DNA of 64,000 bases from Candidatus Eiseniibacteriota bacterium (GTDB taxonomy: Bacteria > Orphanbacterota > Orphanbacteria > Orphanbacterales > Orphanbacteraceae), in the NCBI GenBank assembly GCA_024276995.1, contig JAJRWB010000014.1:1-64000 (forward strand), given 5' to 3'. Positions 43,063-52,205 of the stretch are shown one piece after another (the first letter of the stretch is position 1; each line of letters opens with the position of its first letter). Both the position numbers and the translations under genes were made by a program. The notes beneath the pieces were generated by a model. That model was not told the origin of the DNA, made no database searches, and was given only the letters and a program-made list of their open reading frames with translations.

Positions 43063-43839
43063 ATGGCAAGGGGGATCGTGATCGCGGCATGCCTCGTCCC
43101 GGCGGTTCTTTCGGGCTGCTACGCGAAGCAGTGGGCGCGGGAGCCGATCACGGTGGAGGAGAACGCCGCCGCCCTTGCCGGCGTGATCTCGCGCCAGGAT
43201 GAACTCGACGATCGTCTCGGCCGTCTCGAGGAGAAGATGTCGACGCAGCTCGACCTGATACGCTCGATGCGCGCCGATGACTCGCAGTTCGACGAGGAGA
43301 TCCGCGCCAGTCTTCTGGCGATCAGAGAACTCTTCTCCGACAGCCGGGGACAGCTCGAAGATGTGGCGGGACGGATCGACCGGGTTTTGAGGAGGCAGGC
43401 GGCGGCCCCGACCGGCGCGGCGGCGGGAGATTCCGTCTCCGTGGCGGGGGGGGCGCCGGCGATGATCGACCCCCAACCCCTTTACAACGCCGCCTACATC
43501 GACTTGATCCGCGGAAACTACGCCACCGCGCTCGTCGGTTTCGACTCGTTTCTCGCCGCCTACCCGGACGGCGCCCTCGCCGACGATGCCCGATACTGGA
43601 TGGGCGAATGCTACCTGGCCGAGGGGAACGCCGCCGAGGCGGCGGCCCAGTTCGAACGGGTGGAAGCCGATTTCCCTTCCTCGGAGAGGATCCCGCCGGC
43701 ACTGCTGAAGCTGGGGGGCTGCTACATCGATCTCGGTAAGAGAGATGAAGCGCGCAAGACGTTCACCCGGCTGTTCGAGAAGTACCCGCAGTCGGTGGAG
43801 GCACCGCTCGCCGAAGAGATGCTGAAGGAACTCGATTGA
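43063..43839 (+). CDS. cpoB: CpoB/YbgF-like Tol-Pal accessory protein (lipoprotein form)
   Basis: 258 residues. Signal ending VLSGC (Cys19 acylated; E. coli CpoB is instead soluble), a coiled-coil region (about 35-110: DELDDRLGRLEEKM) and a C-terminal set of TPR repeats (YNAAYIDLIRGNYATALVGFDSFLAAYPDG, ARYWMGECYLAEG, PPALLKLGGCYIDLG). It sits 16 bases after pal, as expected. In E. coli it couples Tol to peptidoglycan synthesis. Confidence 0.88.
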   Translation: MARGIVIAACLVPAVLSGCYAKQWAREPITVEENAAALAGVISRQDELDDRLGRLEEKMSTQLDLIRSMRADDSQFDEEIRASLLAIRELFSDSRGQLEDVAGRIDRVLRRQAAAPTGAAAGDSVSVAGGAPAMIDPQPLYNAAYIDLIRGNYATALVGFDSFLAAYPDGALADDARYWMGECYLAEGNAAEAAAQFERVEADFPSSERIPPALLKLGGCYIDLGKRDEARKTFTRLFEKYPQSVEAPLAEEMLKELD

Positions 43840-43867
43840 AGAGAGCTTTCCCCTGGCGGATCGACCC

Positions 43868-44800
43868 GTGATCGAAGCGATCGGCCTCGGCAAGACATTC
43901 GGACGAAACGTGGCGCTTCAGGACGCGACCTTCCGCGTGGCAAAAGGAGAAGTGGCCGCTTTTCTCGGAATGAACGGCGCGGGCAAGACGACCACCCTGA
44001 GAATCCTGACCGGCTTTCTTCCACCCACGTCGGGCCGCGCGCGGATCGGCGAGAGCGAGATCGGGCCGGGAAACGGCGCCGTGTGCGGCGTCGGCTACCT
44101 TCCCGAACGGATGCCCCTGTATGCGGAGATGCGCGTCGGCGGTTACCTGCGATACGCCGCCGCGATGAAGGGGCTCGCCGGCGGCGAAGCACGCCGGGAG
44201 GTCGGGCGCGTCCTCGAGAGGAGCGGCGCCGACGTGGTGGCGGATCGGCGGATCGCTGGGATATCGCACGGGTACCGCCGCCGCGTCGGACTCGCCCAGG
44301 CGCTCCTCGGCGACCCGCCGGTTCTCCTCCTTGATGAGCCGACCGCCGGCCTCGATCCGGAGCAGGCGGCGGAGCTTCGCGCTCTTATCAGCGCTCTCGC
44401 CGGGAAGGTGACGGTCCTCTTGTCGACCCACATTCTGGAGGAGGCTTCGCGGATTTGCTCGAAGGTGATCATCCTCCACGAGGGGCGGGTGGCGGCGATC
44501 GATACACCGAACCGTCTTCGCGATCGTGTCGGGCAGGGGGGATACACTCTCGTCGCGGCGGGGGACGTCGAGGCGATCCGGGCGGGTCTCCTCTCCCTGG
44601 GCGCCGCCGCCGTCCGTGTCGGCGATGAGGAAGGGGAAGGGCGGTGTTTCGATATCGAATTCACCGCCTCCGGAGAAGAAGGCCCGGGGATCGCGCGCGT
44701 TGTGGCGGACGCGAAGGGAAGGCTTTTCGAATTGAAGAAGAGACGCCCCTCGCTCGAGGAGGTCTTCCTCCGGCTCACCGGAAGGGGAGGATCGTCGTGA
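43868..44800 (+). CDS. gldA: ABC transporter ATPase, GldA-like
   Basis: 310 residues. Walker A GMNGAGKT near 36-43, signature ISHGYRRRVGLAQ, Walker B LLLDEPTAGLDP, and the H-loop LSTHILEEA. The C-terminal DVEAIRAGLLSLGAAAV and RPSLEEVFLRLTGR are those of gliding-type (GldA) and Yhih-type exporters. GTG 43868. Heads a unit with a GldF-like permease, GldG and a DUF4340 protein. In gliding Bacteroidota these genes support motility, but the same set occurs in non-gliders. Confidence 0.85.
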   Translation: MIEAIGLGKTFGRNVALQDATFRVAKGEVAAFLGMNGAGKTTTLRILTGFLPPTSGRARIGESEIGPGNGAVCGVGYLPERMPLYAEMRVGGYLRYAAAMKGLAGGEARREVGRVLERSGADVVADRRIAGISHGYRRRVGLAQALLGDPPVLLLDEPTAGLDPEQAAELRALISALAGKVTVLLSTHILEEASRICSKVIILHEGRVAAIDTPNRLRDRVGQGGYTLVAAGDVEAIRAGLLSLGAAAVRVGDEEGEGRCFDIEFTASGEEGPGIARVVADAKGRLFELKKRRPSLEEVFLRLTGRGGSS

Positions 44801-44822
44801 AACCGTGCCGGGGGACCGCGGC

Positions 44823-45602
44823 GTGACCGGGAAAGCGTTCGCCGTGGCGAAGAGAGAGACGGCGTCGTTCTTCCACTCCCCCGTGGCGTGGGTGACCGGG
44901 ACGGTCTTCCTTCTCCTTGATGGGTACTTCTTTTACACATTTGTCACATACTACCATCTCCTTTGTCTCCGGACACCGGAGTCGCGCCGCGAACTGGGAG
45001 TGCTCACGCTTTCGGAAGGGGTGATCCGCCCGCTCCTGGAAAACGTGAGCTTCATCGCGATTCTCGTCATTCCCCTCCTCACCATGGGGCTGTTCGCGAG
45101 GGAGCGGCGCGACGGCCTCCTCGAGATGAACCTCTCCTGGCCGGTACGGCCGTGGGAGATCGTGGCGGGAAAATTCGCGGCGGCGCTCCTCTTTTTCACT
45201 TCGCTGTCGGTGCTCGCACTCCTCGAGGCGGTGTGGCTCTTTCGCGTCGCCGATCCCGACCCCGGGGTGTTCGTGTCCGGGTTTACCGGTCTTTTCCTCG
45301 TCGGTTCCGCGTTCATCGCCGTCGGAATTCTTCTCTCCTCGATCACGGCGAACGTCATCGCCGCAGCGGTATCGACCTTCTGCGCTCTCTTGGCCGCGTG
45401 GTCGATCGGCTGGACCGTGACGATCGTCCCGGTTGCCCTCTCGCGGGCGATCGAGAAAATCTCGCTGCTTCACCGGACGCACGGTTTTTTCGGCGGCGTG
45501 ATCGATGCCGGCGACATCGCTTTCTTCCTCGCGCTGACGGCGGCGGCACTCACGGGGGCTGCGCGCTTCATCGCCTCGTCCGGGTGGAGGGGGAAGGAAT
45601 GA
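44823..45602 (+). CDS. gldF: ABC-2 permease, GldF-like
   Basis: 259 residues with six membrane segments. The N-terminal AVAKRETASFFHSPVAWVTGTVFLLLDGYFF and LLTMGLFARERRDGLLEMNLSWPVRPWEIV are the GldF/NosY-type ABC-2 pattern. GTG 44823 has GGGGG upstream; GTG 44805 would add six residues. Its stop overlaps gldG. Confidence 0.87.
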   Translation: MTGKAFAVAKRETASFFHSPVAWVTGTVFLLLDGYFFYTFVTYYHLLCLRTPESRRELGVLTLSEGVIRPLLENVSFIAILVIPLLTMGLFARERRDGLLEMNLSWPVRPWEIVAGKFAAALLFFTSLSVLALLEAVWLFRVADPDPGVFVSGFTGLFLVGSAFIAVGILLSSITANVIAAAVSTFCALLAAWSIGWTVTIVPVALSRAIEKISLLHRTHGFFGGVIDAGDIAFFLALTAAALTGAARFIASSGWRGKE

Positions 45603-46927
45603 CACGGCGCCTCCCGTTCGCCCTCTTCGCTTTGCTCCTCCTTCTCGCCGTGGCCGTCGCGGACCGCTACGGCGGAAGGGTCGACCTCACCCGCGGTGGG
45701 CGACACTCTCTTTCGACGCGCTCGAAGGAGGTGCTCCGGCATCTTCCGGGACGAGTCGATGCTTCCGCATTCTATCGGGGCGAGGACCTGAAAGCCGGGA
45801 ATGTTCGGGACCTTCTTCTCCTCTACGAGAAGGAAGGCCGTCGTTTCCGCTTCACCTTCGTCGATCCCGACAGGAATCCGAACGAAGTCGCCCGTGCCGG
45901 GGTGCGCCGCTACGGGGTGATCGTTCTCGAGGCGGGCGACCGGAAGGAGACGGTTTACAACTGGAGCGAGAACAGCATGACCGCCGCACTCGTTAGGCTC
46001 TTCCGGGAGACGCCGCTCACGGTGCGCGTTACCACGGGCCACGGGGAGAACGACGGGGAGTCGTCGGAAGACGGGGGGATGTCGCTGGCGTGGGAGGCGC
46101 TTCACGCCGAGGCGATCGACACCGCCTTGTTCACGGCGGTCGGAGAGTTCGCCCTTCCCGGCGGCACCGATCTCGTCGTCATGGCGGGGCCGAAGGTGCC
46201 CCTCACGCCGGGGGAGGTCGACCGGTTCGAACGATTCATCCGCGCCGGAGGGAAGATGCTTCTTCTCCTCGACCCGGGCGTGTCGGGGGGCGTTCTCGAT
46301 CTGTTGAACCGTTTCGGCATGGAGGCACGGCGTGACGTGGTGGTCGATCGGTCGGGGCGTCTCTTCGGCACCGACGCCACCACGATCGTGGTGGAGCGAT
46401 ACGATACCCACGACGCGACGCGCGGCCTTCGCGGAGCGACGGTGCTTGCCGGTTGCCGGTCGATCGTCCCTTTCCGGCGCGGGGCGGGTGGGGGAGAGGT
46501 CCGGTCCCTCCTCACGACGGGGGACGGGGCGTGGGGGGAGACCGGCCCGATCGGGCCCGGGGGGAAAAATATCCGGTTCGACGAAGGGAAGGATCATCCC
46601 GGCCCTCTCTGCGTCGGGATGATCGCGTCCGTTCCCGTGCCGGGGAGCGAGGCGAAGGGGAGACTCGCCGTGATCGGCGATTCCGATTTCGCCACGAACC
46701 GGTATGTCTCCGAGGCGTTGAACGGCGATCTCTTCCTCGCTCTTGTCCGGTGGATGGCGGGGGGGGAGTCGGCGGGGGGAATCCGTGCCGTCGAGGGTGG
46801 GGAGGAACTTCTCCTCCTTTCGGCGACTCGGGGAAAGATCCTCTTCTGGGCGGTCGTCGTCGCCGTGCCGGCGCTGTGGGCTCTCATCGGCGGTGCGGTC
46901 GCCTTTCGTTGGCGGAGGAGAGGATGA
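45599..46927 (+). CDS. gldG: GldG-like transport auxiliary protein
   Basis: 442 residues. N-terminal helix (4-21), then RVDLTRGGRHSLSTRSKEVLRHLPGRVDASAFYR, the hallmark opening of GldG/ABC_transp_aux, a thioredoxin-like middle (FTFVDPDRNPNEVARAGVRRYG, LVVMAGPKVPLTPGEVDRFERFIRAGGKMLLLLDP), and a C-terminal membrane helix (about 413-433). Partner of the GldA/F exporter; mostly periplasmic. Confidence 0.87.
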   Translation: MTRRLPFALFALLLLLAVAVADRYGGRVDLTRGGRHSLSTRSKEVLRHLPGRVDASAFYRGEDLKAGNVRDLLLLYEKEGRRFRFTFVDPDRNPNEVARAGVRRYGVIVLEAGDRKETVYNWSENSMTAALVRLFRETPLTVRVTTGHGENDGESSEDGGMSLAWEALHAEAIDTALFTAVGEFALPGGTDLVVMAGPKVPLTPGEVDRFERFIRAGGKMLLLLDPGVSGGVLDLLNRFGMEARRDVVVDRSGRLFGTDATTIVVERYDTHDATRGLRGATVLAGCRSIVPFRRGAGGGEVRSLLTTGDGAWGETGPIGPGGKNIRFDEGKDHPGPLCVGMIASVPVPGSEAKGRLAVIGDSDFATNRYVSEALNGDLFLALVRWMAGGESAGGIRAVEGGEELLLLSATRGKILFWAVVVAVPALWALIGGAVAFRWRRRG

Positions 46928-48207
46928 ATCGGGGTGTGGGGACGGGAATCGTCGTGTCGATCACCTCGGCGGTGCTTCTGGCGATTCTCTTCCGGGGAGG
47001 AGATCGCGCGGGTGTTCCCCGGAAAGAGGCGCTCTTTCCGGGCGTCGGCGCGGTGGTCGACTCGATTACGATCCGGAACGACTCGCTCGATTTCAAGGCG
47101 GTTCCCCTCGAGGGGATCTATCTCCAGGAGAGGCCGGCTCATGACAGGGCCGACCTCGACAGGGTTGTCGAGATGATCACCTTTCTCCGCCGGGCCCCGA
47201 TCGCTCGGATCGTGGAGAAAGAGGCGAAGGAGATGGGAGACTACGGACTCGAACCGCCGGGGGCGACGGTCGGCCTCGACGGAATGAAGGTCCGCATCGG
47301 GTCTGCGAACCCGGTGGGCGACGGGATCTATGCGTCGGTGGAAGGAAGTTCGAAAGTCCTTCTCGTGGGGAAGGGGTTCGGTGATTTCGCCTCGCTCGGG
47401 CCGGAGAGTCTTCGCGATCCGATCCCCGTGCGCTTTCCCCTGCGCGGCGTGACGACGGTGGATGTTCGCATCGGCGAGAAGACGATCTGCGCAAAGCGCC
47501 GGGGGAAGGGAGGGTGGTTTCTCGTGAACCGTTCTCTCAGGGCGTCGCCGGCATCGGTGTGGCGCATCGTCGCGACGGTCGCCTCGGCGCGGATCAACCG
47601 TTTCGACCCGGAACGGATCGAGCCGGGGGGAGATCGCATCGTCACCGTGGTGCTCGAGTGGGAGGGGGGGCGCGACTCTCTGGTGATCGGCGAGGAGGTG
47701 CCGGGTACCGCCCTCAGGCGCGCCACGGCGGGCGGGCGGCCGGGATCGTTTCTCATCCCCGGTCGGGTGGCGGACAGTGTGGTCGTCCATACCGGAACGA
47801 TCGTCGAGCGGCATCTTTTCGAAGCCGATCCTCTCGGCGCCGACCGGGTCGTGATCTCTCTCGGGTCGGGGGATCTCATCTTCCGCCGTGCCGGCGCCGG
47901 GGGATGGATGGTCACCGCCGGCACCGGAAAGGAGCGGCCCGCCCGGACGGAAGCGGTGCGCGCCCTTCTCAGGAACCTGCGGGAATCGGAGGCGGCCGGT
48001 GTGTTGGGGGGGGCGGTGCGGGACGGAGTCTTCCGCGCCGACGGCGTGATCCGCGTGGATAATGAGGTCGTGGAGATCGACGGCCGTGTCGACGGCGCTC
48101 CCCTGGCGAGGAGGGAGGGGGAGGAGGGTGTGTTCCTTCTCGGGGAAGGATTATGGAACTCTCTTCGCCGGGCGGTGGACGGCGCGGCCGTACCGGGAAC
48201 GCCGTGA
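46924..48207 (+). CDS. DUF4340 domain protein
   Basis: 427 residues. One N-terminal membrane helix (7-24) and repeated alpha/beta modules containing LDRVVEMITFLRRAPIARIVEKEAKEMGDYGLEPPGATVGL, typical of DUF4340 proteins encoded after GldG. Starts inside the gldG stop codon (ATGA). Likely a periplasmic accessory of the same exporter. Function not known for the family. Confidence 0.82.
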   Translation: MNRGVGTGIVVSITSAVLLAILFRGGDRAGVPRKEALFPGVGAVVDSITIRNDSLDFKAVPLEGIYLQERPAHDRADLDRVVEMITFLRRAPIARIVEKEAKEMGDYGLEPPGATVGLDGMKVRIGSANPVGDGIYASVEGSSKVLLVGKGFGDFASLGPESLRDPIPVRFPLRGVTTVDVRIGEKTICAKRRGKGGWFLVNRSLRASPASVWRIVATVASARINRFDPERIEPGGDRIVTVVLEWEGGRDSLVIGEEVPGTALRRATAGGRPGSFLIPGRVADSVVVHTGTIVERHLFEADPLGADRVVISLGSGDLIFRRAGAGGWMVTAGTGKERPARTEAVRALLRNLRESEAAGVLGGAVRDGVFRADGVIRVDNEVVEIDGRVDGAPLARREGEEGVFLLGEGLWNSLRRAVDGAAVPGTP

Positions 48208-48216
48208 ATCTTCCGC

Positions 48217-48254
48217 GGAACAAGAAAGGGGACCGGACTCGTGGTCCGGCCCCC
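48217..48254 (-). terminator. Intrinsic terminator of the minus-strand HU gene
   Basis: On the minus strand a 10-bp stem GGGGGCCGGA/TCCGGTCCCC (one G-U), seven-base loop, then TTTCTTGTTCC. The same hairpin may also halt the converging DUF4340 transcript, but its plus-strand tail is weak. Confidence 0.8.
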
Positions 48255-48278
48255 TCTTGCAATCGCTGCGATCGATTT

Positions 48279-48548
48279 CTACAGCACGCCCTTGAACGCT
48301 TTGCCCGCCTTGAAGCGTACATTCTTGCTCGGGCCGATCTTGATCGCTTCGCCGGTCTGCGGATTCCGTCCCATGCGGGCCTTCCTCTTCGACACGCTGA
48401 ACGAACCGAAGCCGGCGAGCTGGACGCCGCCGCGCTTCTTGGTGTTCTTCTTGATGGTGTCGAACGTGCAGTCGATCACCTCGCGCGCCTGGCGCTTGGA
48501 AATCTTCGTCGACTTGGCGACATGCTGGATGAGTTCTCCCTTGTTCAC
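48279..48548 (-). CDS. HU-family DNA-binding protein (canonical)
   Basis: 89 residues. MNKGELIQHVAKSTKISKRQAREVIDC, LAGFGSFSV and the intact arm RMGRNPQTGEAIKI with RFKAGKAFKGVL match HU alpha/beta closely. Minor-groove DNA-bending nucleoid protein. Own promoter and terminator, oriented against the neighbouring operons. One of three HU-like genes in 21 kb. Confidence 0.95.
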   Translation of the reverse strand: MNKGELIQHVAKSTKISKRQAREVIDCTFDTIKKNTKKRGGVQLAGFGSFSVSKRKARMGRNPQTGEAIKIGPSKNVRFKAGKAFKGVL

Positions 48549-48593
48549 GGTTCACCCCCTGGGTAAAAGGTTACGGTTTCCAAAACCGGGGTG

Positions 48594-48622
48594 AAATTAT
48601 CTCCGGCGGTGAGGCGTGTCAA
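48594..48622 (-). promoter_or_regulatory. sigma-70 promoter of the HU gene
   Basis: Minus strand TTGACA (48622-48617), 17-nt spacer, TAATTT (48599-48594), with an A/T run just upstream that could act as an UP element. Confidence 0.75.
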
Positions 48623-48653
48623 TAAAAAAAAGTGATTCCCATGCACATTTTTT

Positions 48654-48688
48654 CGCCCCCCCGTCTCGAGATGCGCTCCGGGGGGGCG
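48654..48688. repeat. GC-rich inverted repeat between HU and TPR genes
   Basis: CGCCCCCCC (48654-48662) and GGGGGGGCG (48680-48688), perfect 9-bp arms with a 17-base loop. It lies downstream of the minus-strand TPR gene and may end its message, but in that direction the next bases are A, with a T run only about 18 bases further on. Confidence 0.4.
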
Positions 48689-48761
48689 ATTCAGGACGTG
48701 TGGCGTCTGAAAGTCAGCGGGGACAGGCGTTCCAGGGGCGTCGCCCAGGCCGAAAAAACGG

Positions 48762-49760
48762 TTAACCCGCTTCCGCTTCCTTCACCTTCTTCAGGTAATC
48801 CTCCAGAGCCGCGGCGGCGTTGCTCGCCGCCTTCCGGTTTTTGAACGAGCGATCCTTCGCGGCGGCCTTGTAATGTTCGAGCGCCTTGTCATCCTCGAAG
48901 TTCTGCTGGTACATCACTGCGAGGCGATAATGGGATTCGCCGTGACCGGGCTTACGCTCGAGGGTGGCGAGATACTCTTTTTCCGCCTGCTTCATTTTCT
49001 TTTGAGCTCTCAATGCTTCGGCGGTGTAAAAATACGGCTTCCACTCCGATGGCTTGATCAGCTTCGCGGCGGCGTAGTAATCGATCGCCTTGGCGTACGC
49101 TTTCTTGCGGATCTGGATCGTGGCGAGATCCATGTTCGTGGAGTAGAGGATGTCGCCGTCCTTTCCGCGTTCCAGATACGACGAGAGGTAGTCCGCGGCC
49201 TTGGAGAAATCCTTCGTTTTCGCCGCGGTCTCGAATTCGTAACGGCCGAGACGGTAGTAGGCGAGGGGGAAGTTCTCCGGGTCGAGAGCGATCGTTTTCT
49301 TGTATTCGAGCCGGGCCTTTTTCGTATTCTTCATCTTGTGATACATCGTGCCGAGGCCGAAGTGGACGGTCGCGTTCCCTTGGTCGATCTTGAGCGCTCT
49401 GTCGAAATAGCCTTTCGCCTCGTCGTAGTTTTCCACCCGGACGAAGTAGTTGCCGGCGCCGACGAGGGCGTCGATATTGTCTTTATCGTAGGTAAGCACG
49501 GTGAGGTACTGGAACTTGACATTCGCCCAGTCTTCGAGTTTCTCCGCCACCCGGGCCGCGTTGACCCTTGCTTCCGAATAAACCGAGTCGGCATCGATGG
49601 CGTCGACGAACTTCTGTAGCGCTTCGCTGTAGCGGGCCTGGGAAAAGAGTTCCTTTCCCTCGTTGTTGAGCGCCACCGCCTTGTCCGATGCGCCGAGAGC
49701 CGGCCCGGCGGCGATCGACGCGATGAGCAGTGCGAAGAGAGTTACCGTAACGGATTTCAT
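48762..49760 (-). CDS. Exported TPR repeat protein
   Basis: 332 residues. Signal peptide (MKSVTVTLFALLIASIAAGPALGA) followed by about seven TPR repeats (for example GKELFSQARYSEALQKFVDAIDAD, GAGNYFVRVENYDEAKGYFDRALKIDQ, VHFGLGTMYHKMKNTKKARLEYKKTIALDP). ATG 49760 lies ten bases after GGGAGG; ATG 49769 is too close to it. Periplasmic protein-interaction scaffold; no enzymatic domain. Divergent from the PorV-like gene. Confidence 0.82.
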   Translation of the reverse strand: MKSVTVTLFALLIASIAAGPALGASDKAVALNNEGKELFSQARYSEALQKFVDAIDADSVYSEARVNAARVAEKLEDWANVKFQYLTVLTYDKDNIDALVGAGNYFVRVENYDEAKGYFDRALKIDQGNATVHFGLGTMYHKMKNTKKARLEYKKTIALDPENFPLAYYRLGRYEFETAAKTKDFSKAADYLSSYLERGKDGDILYSTNMDLATIQIRKKAYAKAIDYYAAAKLIKPSEWKPYFYTAEALRAQKKMKQAEKEYLATLERKPGHGESHYRLAVMYQQNFEDDKALEHYKAAAKDRSFKNRKAASNAAAALEDYLKKVKEAEAG

Positions 49761-49800
49761 GTTTCGCATTCCTCCCGTATGATCTGGAGAGTTCAACGGC

Positions 49801-49830
49801 ACGGTACCAATGAAACACGGGCAGTGTCAA
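49801..49830 (-). promoter_or_regulatory. sigma-70 promoter of the TPR gene
   Basis: Minus strand TTGACA (49830-49825), 18-nt spacer, TACCGT (49806-49801). Confidence 0.55.
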
Positions 49831-49877
49831 GAAAGGTCCCGCCGGTATCGTGGTGGAAGGGGGTGGAGGTGTCGATG

Positions 49878-49906
49878 TTGACACGGTATAATCGGTCTGG
49901 TAAGCA
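49878..49906 (+). promoter_or_regulatory. Promoter region of the PorV-like gene
   Basis: TTGACA (49878-49883) with TAAGCA (49901-49906) at 17-nt spacing. A perfect TATAAT at 49887-49892 overlaps this site but has no -35 at the right distance, so which -10 is used is unclear. Confidence 0.45.
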
Positions 49907-49940
49907 AGGACTCGGGCGTTTTCCGGCGAAAGGAGAGGGT

Positions 49941-50927
49941 TTGGCATTTTCATGGCGGTATCGGACGGCGTGGAGCGAGGCCTCGGTTGCCTTCGTCGCC
50001 GCGATCGTGATCGTTCTCGTCGCGCCGACCGGGGCGTCTTGCGGCGACCAAGCCGGCACGAGGGGTTTTTCTTCCCTTCGGATCGGGACGGACGCGCGTG
50101 CTCTGGCGATGGGGGAAGCTTTCGTCTCCGTGGCGACCGGACCGGACGGCGCGCTCTGGAACGCGGCCGGTGCGGCGACGGTCAACCGGCCGAGTCTCTC
50201 CACGAGTTTTCTCGACTACGCGTTGGATGGCATCCACGCCGGCTCGATCGTCTTTGTGCAACCCTTGGGGCGGCGCGGCTCGGTGGGCGCGGCGGCGCGG
50301 TATTTCCGTGCGGGCGGGATCGCGCGAACCACCGAGGAGAATCCTACCGGCGAAGGACTCGGAGATTTCTCCGCGACCGATATCGCATTGAAGCTGATCC
50401 TCGCCTTTCGGATCACCGACCGCATCTTCGTCGGCGGTTCGGGAGCGGTTCTCTCAGGTTCGATCGACGACAGCGGCGCCGTGGGAATCTCGAGTGATTT
50501 CGGCGTTCTGTGGCGCAACGTCGTCGGCCGACTCCGGATCGGCGGCGCGATTCGTCATGTGGGGGCGCAGACGACGGCATACGCCGAGACGACCGATCCG
50601 CTCCCCACCGAGTTCGCCGCCGGCGCGTCGTATCCTTTCTTCACGGGGCGTCTCCTGCTGGCGGGGGACTACAACTGGTCGGTCGACCGGGATGGATCGT
50701 TCAACAGCGGCATGGAATGGCAGGTGGTGGACGACTTTTTCCTCCGGAGCGGGTACCGTTCCCGCTTCTCCGATCTTCGGAGTGCGAGCGAGGAACCGGG
50801 GCTTGCAGGCATGACTTTCGGGGGCGGCCTCCGGAAGATCCGTTCATACGCAATTGATTACGCGTACGCCTCCCTCGGCGATCTCGGAGGAACTCATCGA
50901 TTTACGTTCACGTGGGATTTCCGCTGA
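49941..50927 (+). CDS. PorV/PorQ-family outer-membrane barrel protein
   Basis: 328 residues. TTG 49941 follows AAAGGAGAGGG and gives a signal peptide (ASVAFVAAIVIVLVAPTGASC). The mature start SSLRIGTDARALAMGEAFVSVATGPDGALWNAAG is the diagnostic opening of the PorV/PorQ family, and the remainder is alternating beta strands ending GGTHRFTFTWDFR. PorV-type barrels shuttle cargo in type IX secretion; family members also occur without a full system. Downstream purD starts 12 bases later. Confidence 0.85.
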   Translation: MAFSWRYRTAWSEASVAFVAAIVIVLVAPTGASCGDQAGTRGFSSLRIGTDARALAMGEAFVSVATGPDGALWNAAGAATVNRPSLSTSFLDYALDGIHAGSIVFVQPLGRRGSVGAAARYFRAGGIARTTEENPTGEGLGDFSATDIALKLILAFRITDRIFVGGSGAVLSGSIDDSGAVGISSDFGVLWRNVVGRLRIGGAIRHVGAQTTAYAETTDPLPTEFAAGASYPFFTGRLLLAGDYNWSVDRDGSFNSGMEWQVVDDFFLRSGYRSRFSDLRSASEEPGLAGMTFGGGLRKIRSYAIDYAYASLGDLGGTHRFTFTWDFR

Positions 50928-50939
50928 AGAGGTGATCCG

Positions 50940-52205
50940 ATGCGCATTCTGGTGGTGGGGAGTGGTGGGAGGGAGCACGCCCTCGCCTCCGCGGCCGCGC
51001 GGTCCGATGCCGTGTCGCGCGTGTTCGCCCTTCCCGGACGGGAAGGGTTCCGAAACGTGGCCGACGTGCTCGGCGGCGGCGCGCCGACGATCGACTCGAT
51101 TCTCGCCGCGGCCCGATCGGTGCGGGCCGACCTCACCATCGTAGGTCCCGAGACACCCCTCGTCGAGGGGGTGGCCGATCTTTTTCGCAGCGAGGGAGTT
51201 CCCCTCTTCGGCCCGGTGGCGGCCGCCGCCCGTCTCGAGGGGAGCAAACATTTCGCCAAGGAAGTGCTCGAGGCATCGGGCGTGCCCACCGCGCGATCGG
51301 TCATTGTTCGCCGTCGCGGCGAAATCGACGACGCCCTGAGACGGATCGATCTTCCCGCCGCGGTCAAGGCGGACGGCCTCGCCGCGGGGAAAGGGGTGGT
51401 GATCGCCCGTGAGGAGAGCGCCGCCCGCGAGGCGGTGGACCGCTTCCTCGGCGACGACCGGTACGACGAGAAGGGCGTGGTCGTCTTCGAAGAATGTCTC
51501 GAGGGGGAGGAACTTTCCCTCTTCGCCCTCGTTTCGGGGCGGAAGTATGCGCTCTTTCCCACCGCGAGGGACTACAAGCGGATCGGCGATGGGGGGAAGG
51601 GGCCGAACACGGGCGGCATGGGGGCGGTCACCCCCGTGGATCGTTTCGGTGCACCCGAAGCGGAACGGATCGGTGAGACTCTCTTTCCGCCGCTTCTCGA
51701 GGAATTGGAGCGACGAGGGATCCTTTACGAAGGGATTCTATATGCCGGTATCATGCTGACCGCCGGGGGGCCGATGGTCCTCGAATTCAACTGCCGCTTC
51801 GGTGATCCCGAGGCGCAGGCGCTCCTTCCCCACCTCGCCGCCGATGCGATTCCGCGCTTCCGGGAGGTCGCCCGGGGCGAGTGGACCGACGGGCCGTTCG
51901 AGGCGGCGGAAGGAGTGTCGGTGTGTGTCGTACTCGCCGCGCACGGCTATCCTGGAAAGCCCCGCACGGGTGATGTGATCGAGGGGATCGACGAGGCGGT
52001 GGGTGAGGGGGCCGTCGTTTTTCATGCCGGCACCGAGCGAGCGCCCGGTCGGTGGGTGACGGCGGGGGGGCGGGTGCTCAACGTCGTGGCCGGCGGATCG
52101 AATGTCGCCGAGGCGAGGCGCAATGCGTACCGCGCCGCGGGGCGGATCCGCTTCGACGGTGTCCGGATGCGCGGCGACATCGGTGTCGCGGGGGTGCGGG
52201 GATGA
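50940..52205 (+). CDS. purD: Phosphoribosylamine-glycine ligase
   Basis: 421 residues. MRILVVGSGGREHALASAAARS is the PurD start. The ATP-grasp core has AVKADGLAAGKGVVIA, GPNTGGMGAVTPVDRF and LEFNCRFGDPEAQALLPHL. Joins glycine to phosphoribosylamine in purine synthesis. Full family length; overlaps purE by four bases. Confidence 0.97.
   Translation: MRILVVGSGGREHALASAAARSDAVSRVFALPGREGFRNVADVLGGGAPTIDSILAAARSVRADLTIVGPETPLVEGVADLFRSEGVPLFGPVAAAARLEGSKHFAKEVLEASGVPTARSVIVRRRGEIDDALRRIDLPAAVKADGLAAGKGVVIAREESAAREAVDRFLGDDRYDEKGVVVFEECLEGEELSLFALVSGRKYALFPTARDYKRIGDGGKGPNTGGMGAVTPVDRFGAPEAERIGETLFPPLLEELERRGILYEGILYAGIMLTAGGPMVLEFNCRFGDPEAQALLPHLAADAIPRFREVARGEWTDGPFEAAEGVSVCVVLAAHGYPGKPRTGDVIEGIDEAVGEGAVVFHAGTERAPGRWVTAGGRVLNVVAGGSNVAEARRNAYRAAGRIRFDGVRMRGDIGVAGVRG

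Noticed and set aside
48654-48688. Intrinsic terminator for the minus-strand TPR gene
   Set aside because: In the direction of transcription the stem is followed by A residues; kept only as an inverted repeat.
49878-49892. TTGACA with TATAAT at 49887 as one promoter
   Set aside because: Only three bases separate the hexamers.
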